A DNA stretch of 64,000 nt from Acidobacteriota bacterium (GTDB taxonomy: Bacteria; Acidobacteriota; Terriglobia; Terriglobales; Acidobacteriaceae): the NCBI GenBank assembly GCA_021813745.1, contig JAKAJO010000076.1, forward strand, positions 1 through 64,000, written 5' to 3'. Position numbers and translations under genes: made by a program. Positions 55,177 to 64,000 of this stretch are shown here, in pieces. Every line of letters starts with the position of its first letter. The stretch's first letter is position 1. Below the pieces are notes generated by a model. That model was not told where the DNA came from, searched no databases, and worked only from the letters and a program-made list of their open reading frames with translations.

Positions 55177-55712
55177 CCTGAGCTCCAAGTTCTAAACAGA
55201 CTATGCGGTGTACGTCAATGTCACGAGACACCCTGCCGCGTTCTGTCCTGCGACTTCCATCCGCGGCCTTGCATTCGGAGTCGTCCAAGCGCGGTTCGGC
55301 CTGCCAGGACTTGCCAGTTCCGGAATCAATCGGCGAGTCACCAAAGTGGAGTCCCTCAGGTCACCGAGCAGTACCCATCTTGGCCGAGGCTGATTTCCGC
55401 AGTGGCAACACACTCAGCGCACTACGCGGACTGAGTTGCCGCCTGCTCAACAGGAACGCTCAGCAAAACGACAGGGAGCAACGCAGTGATCCGGCTAGAT
55501 ATTGCGGCACCTCATCAATGGAGAAGATGATTGCAAATACCCTGTTCACTCTCAGATGGAGCAGGAACCGGATACTTCAGCAAGTCACTCACCTCAGCGG
55601 GACAAATTGGGTTCGCCCGCGAGGCGCTTTTCCAACCGCGATGCTGTGGTCCGAAACGATACAATCCCACCTAGGCAATCAACGGAATCAGACAACTGGA
55701 GGAGCAGGTCGC
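55177..55712. other. Gene-free stretch upstream of dnaX
   Basis: About 535 bases between the divergent S41 and dnaX genes. The dnaX frame stays open back to 55203, but the extension has no DnaX-like residues. I looked for a signal-recognition-particle RNA or a serine tRNA, which often lie here, and saw neither. Minus-strand 55201-55413 is open but I do not recognise its product. Confidence 0.5.
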
Positions 55713-57638
55713 ATGGGGTATCAGGTTCTGGCCAGAAAGTATCGTCCGCAGCGCTTTGCCGATGTGGCGGGGCAGGACCACGTCACGCGAACGCTGTTGA
55801 ATGCGCTGAGCCAGAACCGGATCGCGCACGGCTACATCTTCTCGGGCCATCGTGGCATTGGAAAAACGACGATTGCGCGCATCCTGGCGCAGGCGCTGAA
55901 TTGTCGCACGGCGGTTGGCTCTGCGGAACGGCCAACCCCGGAGCCCTGCGGCATCTGCGACTCCTGTAGTGAGATTCGCCAGGGCTCGGCGGTGGACGTG
56001 ATCGAAATCGACGCCGCTACAAATCGCGGCATTGATGAGATTCGCGAGTTGCGCGACGCGGCGCGCTATGCACCGGCGCGGGACCGCTACAAGATTTACA
56101 TTCTCGACGAGGCGCACCAGATCACCGAAGCGGCCTTCAATGCCCTGCTGAAAACGCTGGAGGAGCCACCAGCGCACGTCATCTTCATGATGGCAACGAC
56201 GGAGCCGGAGAACATCCCACAGACGATTCGTTCGCGTTGCCAGCACTTCAGCTTTCACGCCGTGCGCTTTGACGACATTTTGGAACAACTGCGAAAAATC
56301 GCGCGCGAGGAGCAGGTGGAGGCCGAGGATGCGGCACTGGCGCTGCTGGCCGAGGCCGGCGATGGCTCGATGCGAGATGCGCTGTCCATCATGGACCAGG
56401 CAATTGCGTCGGCTCCGGTGCAGGATGGCAGACCCGTTCTGGCGGCGGAGCAGATTCGCGACCTGATGGGCTCAGTGCCGCAGGCCGTCTTTGAGCGACT
56501 GATGGAAGCCATAGCACAGGGGGAAAGCGTCGCGCTGATGGAGCAACTCAACGTCCTGCTGAATGCCGGGCACAGCCCGTCCTCGCTGGCGCGACAGATG
56601 GTGCGCTACCTGCGGAATGCTTTGATGGCCAAACTGGGCGGCGAACAGACGGAGCTTTTGCAGATCAGCGGCGATGAGCGGGCAAGAGCCGCACGTACGG
56701 CCATGCTTTTCACCGAAGAAGATCTGACACGTAATTTGCAAATTATGTTGAGGACCTTCGACGACCTGAACTTCCGGCAGGAGCAGCGGTTCCACCTGGA
56801 GCTGGGACTGATGAAGCTGGTTCACGCACAGCGCCTGCTGCCGCTGGAAGAGTTGCTGAGCGCGCTGGGAGGAAAGGGCCTGCCCGACAAAGCACCGGCA
56901 AGTCCCTCGCCCAGTCCCGCGCAAAGACCTTCGGCGAGCGCGACGCGCAGTACATCAGCGTCACCGGCAGCGTCGCCCACTGCCGCGCCGAGCCTGTCGC
57001 CGTTTGGCTCCGCGGGTGGCAACTGGGGCCCGGGCCGCACGATGGAGAGCAACACAAAGCCGGTAAGCTCAGGCTCCAACGTGACAGAGATGCCGAGGCC
57101 CATCTCCGCGCCATCCAGCGAGCTGCCGCGCGTCGCGCTGGACGCAAAAGCAGAACCGGCGGTCGCGGCACCCCCAGCGGGATTCACGTCTTCACTGACG
57201 GAGGGCTCTCTGGCGAAGGCCCCCGAGAATGCAACGGCCGGTTGCGCTGTTGATGCCGAAACGATGCGACAGGCGGTGGTGAGCGCGCTCGAACTGGGCG
57301 GTCACTCCTCCGCGTCACAACTGCTGAGCGCCGCTACGTGGAGTGTTGAAGGGGCAGGCATACGGATTGAGACCGCGCCGATGGGCAAGAAGATGTTGAG
57401 CCTGACGGTCAACGCTGCCTCGGAAAAGATCATCCGCCAGGAACTCCAGCGACTCGGCGCGCCATCCCGTTTCCTCGTCGTACCGGGAGCTGGCGCTGCT
57501 CCCGGAGGAGCCATGGCCGTGGCGGCACCGGCGGCTGGCAGCGTGCAAGAAGCGGCGTTGGCGCATCCAATGGTGCAGAAAGCTAAGGAAATCTTCAAGG
57601 CCGAGGTCCGGAGCGTGGTCGACCTGCGGTCCAAATAG
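55713..57638 (+). CDS. dnaX: DNA polymerase III subunits gamma/tau
   Basis: 641 residues starting MGYQVLARKYRPQRFADVAGQ. Walker A is GHRGIGKTT (about residue 45), the zinc site C...CGICDSC follows, then the Walker B IYILDEAHQ and sensor TTEPENIPQTIRSRC. After about residue 380 comes an Ala/Pro/Ser-rich linker and a C-terminal domain V tail. It is the clamp-loader motor. The ATG at 55713 has GGAGGAG eight bases upstream. It is followed by ybaB, an MBL hydrolase and recR on the same strand. Confidence 0.97.
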   Translation: MGYQVLARKYRPQRFADVAGQDHVTRTLLNALSQNRIAHGYIFSGHRGIGKTTIARILAQALNCRTAVGSAERPTPEPCGICDSCSEIRQGSAVDVIEIDAATNRGIDEIRELRDAARYAPARDRYKIYILDEAHQITEAAFNALLKTLEEPPAHVIFMMATTEPENIPQTIRSRCQHFSFHAVRFDDILEQLRKIAREEQVEAEDAALALLAEAGDGSMRDALSIMDQAIASAPVQDGRPVLAAEQIRDLMGSVPQAVFERLMEAIAQGESVALMEQLNVLLNAGHSPSSLARQMVRYLRNALMAKLGGEQTELLQISGDERARAARTAMLFTEEDLTRNLQIMLRTFDDLNFRQEQRFHLELGLMKLVHAQRLLPLEELLSALGGKGLPDKAPASPSPSPAQRPSASATRSTSASPAASPTAAPSLSPFGSAGGNWGPGRTMESNTKPVSSGSNVTEMPRPISAPSSELPRVALDAKAEPAVAAPPAGFTSSLTEGSLAKAPENATAGCAVDAETMRQAVVSALELGGHSSASQLLSAATWSVEGAGIRIETAPMGKKMLSLTVNAASEKIIRQELQRLGAPSRFLVVPGAGAAPGGAMAVAAPAAGSVQEAALAHPMVQKAKEIFKAEVRSVVDLRSK

Positions 57639-57657
57639 AGTCGCGAAGGGGAACATC

Positions 57658-57984
57658 ATGATCAATCCACTGAAGCTGGGGGAAATGCTCTCACAGGCCA
57701 ACCAGATGCAGGAGGAGATGAAGAAAAAGCTGGAGCAAACTGTCGTCGAGGGCGGAAGCGGAGGCGGTGCCGTGCTCGCCACGATGAACGGCAAGAAACA
57801 ATTGCTCAAGCTGCATATCGACGCGGCGGCAGTCACCAGTCTTAGTGGGGATCAGGCTGATGTGGAGATGCTGGAAGACCTGATTGTCTCCGCGGTAAAC
57901 GAAGCGGGTCGCAAGGCGGACGAGGCGATTCAATCAAGTGTGCAGGGGATGCTGGGCGGTCTGAATCTGCCCGGACTGGGCTGA
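57658..57984 (+). CDS. ybaB: YbaB/EbfC nucleoid-associated protein
   Basis: 108 residues starting MINPLKLGEMLSQANQMQEEMKKKLEQTVVEG, with the family's GGAVLATMNGKKQLLKLHID and a C-terminal EDLIVSAVNEAGRKADE helix. YbaB dimers bind DNA and shape the nucleoid. It sits 19 bases after dnaX and upstream of recR, the usual neighbours. The Shine-Dalgarno AAGGGG is a few bases before the ATG. Confidence 0.95.
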   Translation: MINPLKLGEMLSQANQMQEEMKKKLEQTVVEGGSGGGAVLATMNGKKQLLKLHIDAAAVTSLSGDQADVEMLEDLIVSAVNEAGRKADEAIQSSVQGMLGGLNLPGLG

Positions 57985-58004
57985 GGTTTGGTAAGGAGGT
58001 CAAG

Positions 58005-58961
58005 ATGGTTTCAATCGCAAGTCGCAGAAGCTTTCTGCAGTTCGGACTCAGCGCCGCCGGAGCGGCACTGGCTCCGCGATGGGCCTTGGCGGAGGCCACC
58101 AATGCGCCACAGCAAGCCGCGGCGCAGGACGATCCGGGCAAAGTGCCGGTAAAGTCGACCAAACTCGCCGAAAATGTCTATCTGTTGCAGGGTGCGGGCG
58201 GCAATATGGTGCTCCAGACAGGAGCAGACGGGCTGCTGCTGATTGACGCGAGCTACGCGCCGGCGGTCCCGCGCATTCGTGAGGCCATTGCCGAGCTAGT
58301 GCCCGCAGCACCTTCCGCTCCGAGCCAACTTATCAATACGCACTGGCACCAGGACCACACAGGCGGCAACGAGGGCATGCATGCGGCGGGTTTCTCGATT
58401 CTTGCGCATCGTCGGACTCGCGACCGGCTCAGCCACCCACAAGTAATGAAGCTCTTCCATCGAACCGTTGATGCCTCCCCTGCGGCGGCTCTCCCCACTC
58501 AGGTTTTCGACAGCACGATGACTGTCTTCCGCAACGGGGACACGCTGGATCTGGTGCACTTTGCGCCGGCGCATACGGACAGCGATATCTACATTCACTT
58601 CAAGAACGCGAATGTCCTGCATCTGGGCGATATCTGGTTCAACGGAATGTATCCATTCATCGATGAAGGGACCGGCGGCAACATTGATGGAATGATCGCC
58701 GGCAGCAGGCAAGGCCTGGAGATCGCAGACAATGCGACAAAGATCATTCCCGGCCACGGGCCCCTTGGCAACAAGGAAGAACTCGCGGCTTACCATGAGA
58801 TGCTTTTGGCGGTGCGGGAAAAGGTAGCAGGGCTCAAGAAGCAGGGATTGAACGAGCAAGAAGCACTGGCAAAGAAGCCGACGGCAGAATTCGACGCTCA
58901 ATGGGGCAAAGGCTTTATGGCAGCGGACGTCTTTGCCGGAATCGTATACCGAACCGTCTGA
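58005..58961 (+). CDS. Tat-exported MBL-fold metallo-hydrolase
   Basis: 318 residues. A twin-arginine signal (SRRSFLQFGLSAAGAALAPRWA, N-terminal 35 residues) precedes a metallo-beta-lactamase fold. Zinc motif HWHQDHTGG (about residue 108), then HFAPAHTDSDIYIHF, LGDIWF and the last histidine in IIPGHGPLG. The class is wide (glyoxalase II-like to sulphatase and beta-lactamase); the precise substrate is unknown. It is exported folded, so a metal is probably loaded in the cytoplasm. It interrupts the usual ybaB-recR pairing. Confidence 0.88.
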   Translation: MVSIASRRSFLQFGLSAAGAALAPRWALAEATNAPQQAAAQDDPGKVPVKSTKLAENVYLLQGAGGNMVLQTGADGLLLIDASYAPAVPRIREAIAELVPAAPSAPSQLINTHWHQDHTGGNEGMHAAGFSILAHRRTRDRLSHPQVMKLFHRTVDASPAAALPTQVFDSTMTVFRNGDTLDLVHFAPAHTDSDIYIHFKNANVLHLGDIWFNGMYPFIDEGTGGNIDGMIAGSRQGLEIADNATKIIPGHGPLGNKEELAAYHEMLLAVREKVAGLKKQGLNEQEALAKKPTAEFDAQWGKGFMAADVFAGIVYRTV

Positions 58962-58991
58962 GCGCGGCAGAACATCAGGGAGGATCAGGCC

Positions 58992-59597
58992 GTGTCACGC
59001 TATGCCGAGCCGATGGCACGGCTCATTGAGGAATTGAAAAAGCTGCCCGGTGTGGGCACAAAGACTGCGCAGCGCTACGCATTCCACATCCTGCGCTCGT
59101 CGGATGAAGACGCCTCTGCGCTTGCCGGCGCCGTGCGCGCGCTCAAGGCCGGCCTGCATCTCTGTTCTGTCTGCAATAACGTGACCGACGTAGACCCCTG
59201 CGCCTATTGTGCGAATCCAGCACGCAATCACCGGCTGGTCTGCGTGGTGGAAGAACCCACCAGCATTGCAGCCATCGAGCGAACGCAGGGTTTTCACGGC
59301 GTGTATCACGTCCTGCACGGCACGCTTTCTCCGTTGCACGGCGTAGGGCCGGATCAGCTTCGAACGGCGACGCTGGTGGGGCGCGTTGAACGCGGCGAGG
59401 TGGATGAGGTGATTCTGGCTACGAGCCCGACACTGGAGGGCGAAGCGACTGCAAACTGGCTGGCCAATGCGCTGCGTGGCAAGGCCGCCCGGGTGACTCG
59501 GATTGCCACAGGCGTTCCGGCCGGAAGCGATATCGAATATGCTGATGAAGTCACGATGGCGCGAGCGCTGGAGGGGCGCCACGAACTGAAGACCTGA
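58992..59597 (+). CDS. recR: Recombination protein RecR
   Basis: 201 residues, GTG start with GGGAGG eight bases upstream. The N-terminal helix-hairpin-helix (LIEELKKLPGVGTKTAQRYAFHIL), the C4 zinc finger CSVCNNVTDVDPCAYC, the TOPRIM domain (CVVEEPTSIAAIERT ... LATSPTLEGEATA) and a C-terminal ATP-like fold are all typical. RecR acts with RecO and RecF in single-strand gap repair. It is in the dnaX-ybaB group. The usual companion recO is not in the window. Confidence 0.96.
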   Translation: MSRYAEPMARLIEELKKLPGVGTKTAQRYAFHILRSSDEDASALAGAVRALKAGLHLCSVCNNVTDVDPCAYCANPARNHRLVCVVEEPTSIAAIERTQGFHGVYHVLHGTLSPLHGVGPDQLRTATLVGRVERGEVDEVILATSPTLEGEATANWLANALRGKAARVTRIATGVPAGSDIEYADEVTMARALEGRHELKT

Positions 59598-59620
59598 CCG
59601 ATTTGGCGATCGATTGAGGA

Positions 59621-59992
59621 CTACCCGCGAAGCTTGCTCAGCAGGTCCTGCGGATGCACGGGCTTGGCCAGAATCTCAAACTCGTACCCCCGTGCGCGCG
59701 CCTTCTCCAGCAGATCGGCAGTGGCCGCCTGACCCGAGAAAAGGAGGATCTTAATCGCGGGGAGCATGGCCCGGATACGGATGGCCGCATCGATCCCGTT
59801 CAGGTCGGCCATGATCACATCGGTGATCAGCATGTCCGGTTGCAGCGTGGCCGCCATCTCGACGGCTTTTTCTCCGGAATAGACGGGATGAGCCTCAAAT
59901 CCGCTCTGGTTCAGAATCATGGCGAGGGTATTTGCGATGACTTGCTCATCGTCAACGACAAGAACCTTGGGCTTGACGTGATTTTCGGGCAT
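59621..59992 (-). CDS. Stand-alone response-regulator receiver domain
   Basis: 123 residues, receiver domain only. Acidic pocket DDE near residue 14, phosphoacceptor Asp in DMLITDVIM (about residue 55), Ser in LLFSGQA and Lys in LAKPVHP. It has no output domain, so it works by binding a partner (like CheY or Spo0F). No kinase gene is adjacent. It is convergent with recR. Confidence 0.88.
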   Translation of the reverse strand: MPENHVKPKVLVVDDEQVIANTLAMILNQSGFEAHPVYSGEKAVEMAATLQPDMLITDVIMADLNGIDAAIRIRAMLPAIKILLFSGQAATADLLEKARARGYEFEILAKPVHPQDLLSKLRG

Positions 59993-60268
59993 ACTCTCCT
60001 AAAGCTGGTCCTTTTATCGTATTGCGGCTTTCAGTCGTTCGTTGCATCCCTACGCGAGTAGCCCCACAACGGCTTGGCCCACTCGCAGACGAAAAACAGA
60101 GTTCGTTAAGAGCATGATACGCTTTGCCCGCAAGTGCAAGCATGGCAAAGTGATTTCCCGGAGGCGTACCCCCGCGGCAGAGGAATTCATGCCGATATTA
60201 CCGGGGGGACCTAGACTTTTGAAGACGGGCAATTCCGCACTGGGTTGCCGTATGAGGAGATGCCTGCC

Positions 60269-61651
60269 ATGCAGGAGACATTCGCTACAAGGCTCGAAAC
60301 GCCAGCAGGCAACGGGACCATCATTCGAGCCGAGGGAATTGAGAAATATTACGCGCAACCGAGCCAGAACCGGATCCAGGTAATTGCGCCAACGGATCTG
60401 AGCATTGTGCCGGGAGAGATTGTCGCGCTTTTGGGCCCTTCGGGCTCGGGCAAATCCACCATGCTGCGTATGTTGAGCGGGCTTTCGCAACCTTCTGCCG
60501 GGCAGGTGTACTGGCATGAGCGCCCGATTCAACATGCTGCTGCCAATGTCTCCATCGTCTTTCAGAGCTTCGCGCTTTTTCCATGGCTCACCGTGCTTGA
60601 AAATGTAGAAGCCCCGTTACAGGCCCGCGGTGTTCCCGCTTCTCAGCGGCGCGAGCGCAGCCTTAAGATGCTGGACACGGTCGGACTGGACGGATTCGAG
60701 GCGGCGTATCCCAAGGAGCTTTCGGGGGGCATGCGGCAGCGGGTGGGCTTTGCCCGCGCTCTTGTGGTGGAGCCTGAAGTCCTCTTCATGGACGAGCCAT
60801 TTTCCGCGCTCGATGTGTTGACGGCTGAAAACCTGCGCAGTGAACTTCTGGAACTGTGGGCGAAGAAAACGATGCCTACACAGGCCGTCTTTCTGGTGAC
60901 GCACAACATTGAAGAGGCGGTCTTGCTCGCCGATCGCATCATTGTCCTGGGACGGAATCCCGGTCATATTCGGACTGACTTCAAAGTGCAGCTTACCCAG
61001 CCGCGCGATCGCAAATCGGAGGCCTTCACGCAGCTTGTGGACTACATCTATAAAGTTCTGACTCGACCTGATATCGCTCCGGCTGAGGCCCCGGAGCAGC
61101 AGACTGGGCGTCGTGTGCGCGACCAGCGGCAAATGCGGTACCAGATGCTGCCCCATGCACGCCCCGGCGGAGTCGCAGGCCTGCTGGAACTCCTGGTGGA
61201 CAGGGGCGGACAGGAGGATATTTATCGCCTGGCCGACGATCTGGCGTTCGAGATCGACGATTTGCTGCCCATTGTGGACGCAGCTCAGCTGCTCGGATTT
61301 CTCAAAGTCGAAGAAGGCGACGTCGCATTGACGGAGTCAGGAACGGAGTTTGCCAACTCGGAGATTCTGCGGCAGAAGGAGATCTTCCGGGATGCGGCGG
61401 AGAAGAATGTGCTTCTGCTGCGCCAGATTGCGCGCGCCCTGGAAGCCAAGAGCGATCACACGGTGCCGGAGGACTTCTTCCTCGACATGCTGGATGAACA
61501 GTTCAGCGAGGACGAGTGCCAGCGTCAGATGGAAACGGCCATCACATGGGGCCGCTATGCCGAGCTCTTTGACTTTGACGCCAGCAAACGACGGTTCGTT
61601 CTACCCGACCTCCAGGAAGAAGAAGCTGCGATGCAAGAGGGCGGCGAGTGA
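60269..61651 (+). CDS. ABC importer ATPase with AAA-associated C-terminal domain
   Basis: 460 residues. ATPase with Walker A LLGPSGSGKST (about residues 55-65), Q-loop VFQSFALFPWLTV, signature LSGGMRQR, Walker B VLFMDEPFSALD and switch histidine VTHNIEEAV: the nitrate/sulphonate/taurine (NrtD/SsuB/TauB) type. After about residue 260 comes an unusual domain (RPGGVAGLLELLVDRGGQEDIYRLADDLAFEIDDLLP), the AAA_assoc_C type. The ATG at 60269 has GAGGAG nine bases upstream. Its stop overlaps the permease start by four bases (GTGA). No binding protein gene is near. Confidence 0.88.
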   Translation: MQETFATRLETPAGNGTIIRAEGIEKYYAQPSQNRIQVIAPTDLSIVPGEIVALLGPSGSGKSTMLRMLSGLSQPSAGQVYWHERPIQHAAANVSIVFQSFALFPWLTVLENVEAPLQARGVPASQRRERSLKMLDTVGLDGFEAAYPKELSGGMRQRVGFARALVVEPEVLFMDEPFSALDVLTAENLRSELLELWAKKTMPTQAVFLVTHNIEEAVLLADRIIVLGRNPGHIRTDFKVQLTQPRDRKSEAFTQLVDYIYKVLTRPDIAPAEAPEQQTGRRVRDQRQMRYQMLPHARPGGVAGLLELLVDRGGQEDIYRLADDLAFEIDDLLPIVDAAQLLGFLKVEEGDVALTESGTEFANSEILRQKEIFRDAAEKNVLLLRQIARALEAKSDHTVPEDFFLDMLDEQFSEDECQRQMETAITWGRYAELFDFDASKRRFVLPDLQEEEAAMQEGGE

Positions 61652-63396
61652 GAGTCCAGAATACCTTTGGCCGTTCCCTGGTTGCCGTGCGCAATTGGCC
61701 CTTCTTCATGGACCTGATGATTGCGGCATGCGGACTGGCTATCTTCTTCGGCATGATTCGGATCGGCACCTATTGGCTCAGCAGCCCCATGCCGGAAGCA
61801 CCCATTTCGCATTCGATTCGGGCGCTGCCGCTTTATGCCTTCTACTCCATTGTGCGCATCGGCATCGCGTATCTGCTGAGCCTTGTTTTCGCCGTGGCCT
61901 ATGGCTACATCGCCGCCTATAACCCGCGCGTGGAAGCCTGGATGATTGCGGTGCTCGATATTCTGCAATCGATTCCCGTGCTCAGTTTTCTTCCGGGCGT
62001 GATGCTGGCAATGATGGCCCTGGTCCCAGGACATCAGCTCGGCATTGAGATGGGCTCCATCCTGCTGATTTTTACCGGGCAGGTATGGAATATGGCCTTC
62101 AGCTTCTATGCGTCGCTCAAGAGCATTCCGCGCGAAATGATTGAGGCATCGCGCATTTATCGTTATTCCGGCTGGCAGCGCTTCTGGCAGCTTGAAATGC
62201 CCTTTGCTGCAATCGGACTGATCTGGAACTCGATTGTCTCCGTGGCGGGAGGTTGGTTCTTCCTAATCGCGTGCGAAATGTTTCCACTGGGCAACCGCTT
62301 CTTTCGTCTCCCGGGGCTTGGGAGCTATCTGCAGACGGCCGCGTCGGCGAGCCCCGTCGACATGCATGGCCTGATGTGGGGCCTTGCCGTGCTGGTGCTC
62401 ATCATCGTCGCAACCGATCAACTGCTTTGGCGCCCCCTGATTGCCTGGAGCGACAAGTTCAAGTTCGAACAGGTGGAGTCGTCGACACGGGTCAGTTCCC
62501 CGCTTTTGGCTCTGATTCACCGCTCCAGCCGCCTGGTGCAGTTGCCTGCCCGGATATGGGGTACCCTGGACGAGCACATTTACCAAATGCTGGCCACGCG
62601 GAGCCGCGATATCTCCGTCAAGCCCATGGACGAAAACGGTCCCGGCGGCAGCAGAATGCTGCAGGCCGGCCTGGCCATCTTTGGAGGACTCGTGGCCCTA
62701 TGGGGTGGCACAGAAGCGTACCACCTGATTCGGGGCGTTACCTGGCTCGATATACGTCTGCTGTTCCTGGGAGCGGGCGCCACCTTTCTTCGCGTGAATG
62801 CATCGCTGGCCCTTGCCGCAGCGTGGACCATTCCGGTGGGGGTGATGATTGGCTTCAATCCAAAGATGGCAAAGATTCTCCAACCCGTGACACAGGTGGT
62901 CGCCTCGGTGCCGGCCACGGCGCTATTCCCTGTCTTGCTGGTGGGCCTGATCCGGCTTGGAGGTGGACTGGGAATCGGATCCATTGCCCTCATGCTGCTG
63001 GGGACGCAGTGGTACATTCTGTTCAACATCATCGCGGGTGCCATGGCGATTCCATCGGACTTGAAAGAGGCCGCGCAACTCTATCGCTTCACCCGTTGGC
63101 AGAGATGGAAGACACTGATATTGCCGGGCATCTTCCCCTATCTCATTACCGGGATGGTGACAGCCTCGGGCGGTGCGTGGAATGCCTCCATTGTGGCGGA
63201 GTATTTTCACATCGGTCACCAGACGCTGGAGACGATGGGGCTGGGCGCGCAGATCAGCGCTGCGACGGACAGCGGCAGATTCTCGACCCTGCTACTGGCT
63301 ACCGTGCTAATGGCGTTGATGGTCGTCACAGTCAACCGGCTCGTGTGGCGCCGGCTTTATCGGCTTGCCGAGACACGGTATAAACTCGAGGGTTAG
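61648..63396 (+). CDS. ABC importer permease with two fused domains
   Basis: 582 residues. Two binding-protein-dependent permease domains in one chain: the first has EMIEASRIYRYSGWQRFWQLEMP as its coupling loop, the second has DLKEAAQLYRFTRWQRWKTLILPG at about residue 480; each has about six transmembrane helices. A middle linker (about residues 275-345) contains no domain I recognise. Usually such importers use two separate or identical permeases. The GTG start is shared with the end of the ATPase gene. The substrate is unknown; nitrate, sulphonate or bicarbonate-type substrates are likely by family. Confidence 0.88.
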   Translation: MRVQNTFGRSLVAVRNWPFFMDLMIAACGLAIFFGMIRIGTYWLSSPMPEAPISHSIRALPLYAFYSIVRIGIAYLLSLVFAVAYGYIAAYNPRVEAWMIAVLDILQSIPVLSFLPGVMLAMMALVPGHQLGIEMGSILLIFTGQVWNMAFSFYASLKSIPREMIEASRIYRYSGWQRFWQLEMPFAAIGLIWNSIVSVAGGWFFLIACEMFPLGNRFFRLPGLGSYLQTAASASPVDMHGLMWGLAVLVLIIVATDQLLWRPLIAWSDKFKFEQVESSTRVSSPLLALIHRSSRLVQLPARIWGTLDEHIYQMLATRSRDISVKPMDENGPGGSRMLQAGLAIFGGLVALWGGTEAYHLIRGVTWLDIRLLFLGAGATFLRVNASLALAAAWTIPVGVMIGFNPKMAKILQPVTQVVASVPATALFPVLLVGLIRLGGGLGIGSIALMLLGTQWYILFNIIAGAMAIPSDLKEAAQLYRFTRWQRWKTLILPGIFPYLITGMVTASGGAWNASIVAEYFHIGHQTLETMGLGAQISAATDSGRFSTLLLATVLMALMVVTVNRLVWRRLYRLAETRYKLEG

Positions 63397-63451
63397 CGGC
63401 GAGTCATTGCACTCCGCTGCAACGCGAGCCATTCCGGGAGTCTTCATCCAC

Positions 63452-64000
63452 ATGATTCGAATCGGTCTAGTCGCCTTTGGCATGGCGGGGCGCGTCTTCC
63501 ATGCACCGCTCATCTCCTCAGTCGATGGTCTCGAGTTAACTGCAGTCGTCGAGCGATCTTCCAACAACGCTGTGGCGCGCTACCCGTCGATCCGGACCGT
63601 TCGAAGCCTGGAAGAATTGCTGCGTGATCCCACAATCGATCTGGTTGTAGTGGCAACGCCGAGCGGTACGCACTTTGATGTGGCGCGGCAGGTTTTGGAA
63701 TCCGGCAAGCACGTCGTGGTCGATAAGCCAACGGCTGTGGAATCGGCCCAGATCGCCACGTTGATCCGTCTGGCAGCGCAACAGGAGAGGCTGCTGATTC
63801 CCTTCCACAATCGGCGCTGGGATGGTGACTTCAGGACGATTCAAAAGCTGCTGGCAACTGAGACGCTGGGGCGCATCGTCCACGTGCAATCCACCTTTGA
63901 CCGCTGGAACCCTGGCAACACGCGCGTTCCCTGGAAGGATGATCCGGAATTGGGCGGCGGCATGCTGCTGGATCTGGGCACGCATCTCGTCGACCAGGCA
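63452..64000 (+). CDS. Gfo/Idh/MocA-family oxidoreductase (N-terminal part)
   Basis: Partial gene: the first 183 codons are present. Starts MIRIGLVAFGMAGRVFHAPLI, an NAD(P)-binding Rossmann motif (GxxGxxG variant, G-F-G-M-A-G), followed by DLVVVATPSGTHFDVARQVLESGKHVVVDKPTAVE, whose lysine (DKP) is catalytic, and GGGMLLDLGTHLVDQ at the edge. The family oxidises or reduces sugars and polyols such as inositol. It lies after the ABC permease on the same strand with a 55-base gap. Substrate not determinable here. Confidence 0.9.
   Translation, partial: MIRIGLVAFGMAGRVFHAPLISSVDGLELTAVVERSSNNAVARYPSIRTVRSLEELLRDPTIDLVVVATPSGTHFDVARQVLESGKHVVVDKPTAVESAQIATLIRLAAQQERLLIPFHNRRWDGDFRTIQKLLATETLGRIVHVQSTFDRWNPGNTRVPWKDDPELGGGMLLDLGTHLVDQA

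Noticed and set aside
55201-55413. A 70-codon minus-strand frame between the S41 and dnaX genes
   Set aside because: No homology that I recognise and no clear ribosome-binding site; may be chance.
55177-55712. Signal-recognition-particle RNA upstream of dnaX
   Set aside because: The conserved GGAA/GGAAGG tetraloop context of SRP RNA is not visible in this stretch.
60122-60150. CTTTGCC...GGCAAAG repeat upstream of the ABC ATPase
   Set aside because: Seven-base arms with a 15-base loop; it could be a leader structure but no riboswitch class fits.

Overview
The window looks like part of the chromosome of an acidobacterium, most likely of the Acidobacteriaceae/Terriglobia type. This is an inference from GC-rich coding DNA, a large Oar-like TonB-dependent receptor with an N-terminal carboxypeptidase-regulatory domain, a DUF5666-type exported protein, HemQ-type haem synthesis, a pepQ-accB-accC cluster, and many outer-membrane and lipid A genes (lpxD, a PagL-like deacylase) typical of a diderm. 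No rRNA, tRNA, CRISPR array, integrase or insertion sequence was seen. Genes are dense and mostly housekeeping.

Layout. 1-2.4 kb (minus): fatty-acid synthesis start (accB, accC truncated by the window edge), an M24 aminopeptidase and a small helix-turn-helix protein. 2.8-8.6 kb: an exported M48 protease, divergent from a membrane SpoIIE-type phosphatase, then an FkbM methyltransferase and a membrane-anchored protein resembling the RMD1 family. 8.7-18.6 kb: inositol-phosphate synthase, DedA, hemQ, endonuclease III, and a tightly overlapped ccsA-like/hemA/hemC/hemD operon. hemC carries what looks like an in-frame copy of a hairpin repeat that also sits downstream of nth. An SGNH esterase and a GlcG/HbpS-like exported protein follow. 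18.7-28.2 kb: two tandem GT87-type glycosyltransferases, then mutS-nagZ-anmK-solute-binding lipoprotein in one run, which suggests peptidoglycan recycling.

28.3-36.5 kb: DUF5666 protein, TonB receptor, exported GH2 beta-mannosidase and GT4 glycosyltransferase, a plausible mannan/glycan-use neighbourhood. 36.5-37 kb holds a possibly broken reading frame. 37-48.4 kb: zinc-ribbon protein, a CCA-adding/poly(A) polymerase-family enzyme with a long acidic then lysine-rich tail, lpxD with a small lipoprotein, a MASE1-PAS-GGDEF cyclase, ftcD, a PagL-like protein, yebC and two unrecognised exported proteins.

48.4-64 kb: a mazG-GNAT-racemase operon with 4-bp overlaps (candidate D-amino-acid salvage), a prepilin peptidase, a TPR protein, a SET-domain protein with a basic tail, an S41 protease, dnaX-ybaB-MBL hydrolase-recR, a lone receiver domain, an ABC importer made of an ATPase with an AAA-associated tail and a double permease, and the start of a Gfo/Idh/MocA oxidoreductase.

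Nothing here is a clear new defence or mobile system. The most original signals are the repeat inside hemC, the histone-H1-like tail on the nucleotidyltransferase, the MazG/GNAT/racemase operon and a CRP/FNR-type palindrome in front of the haem operon.
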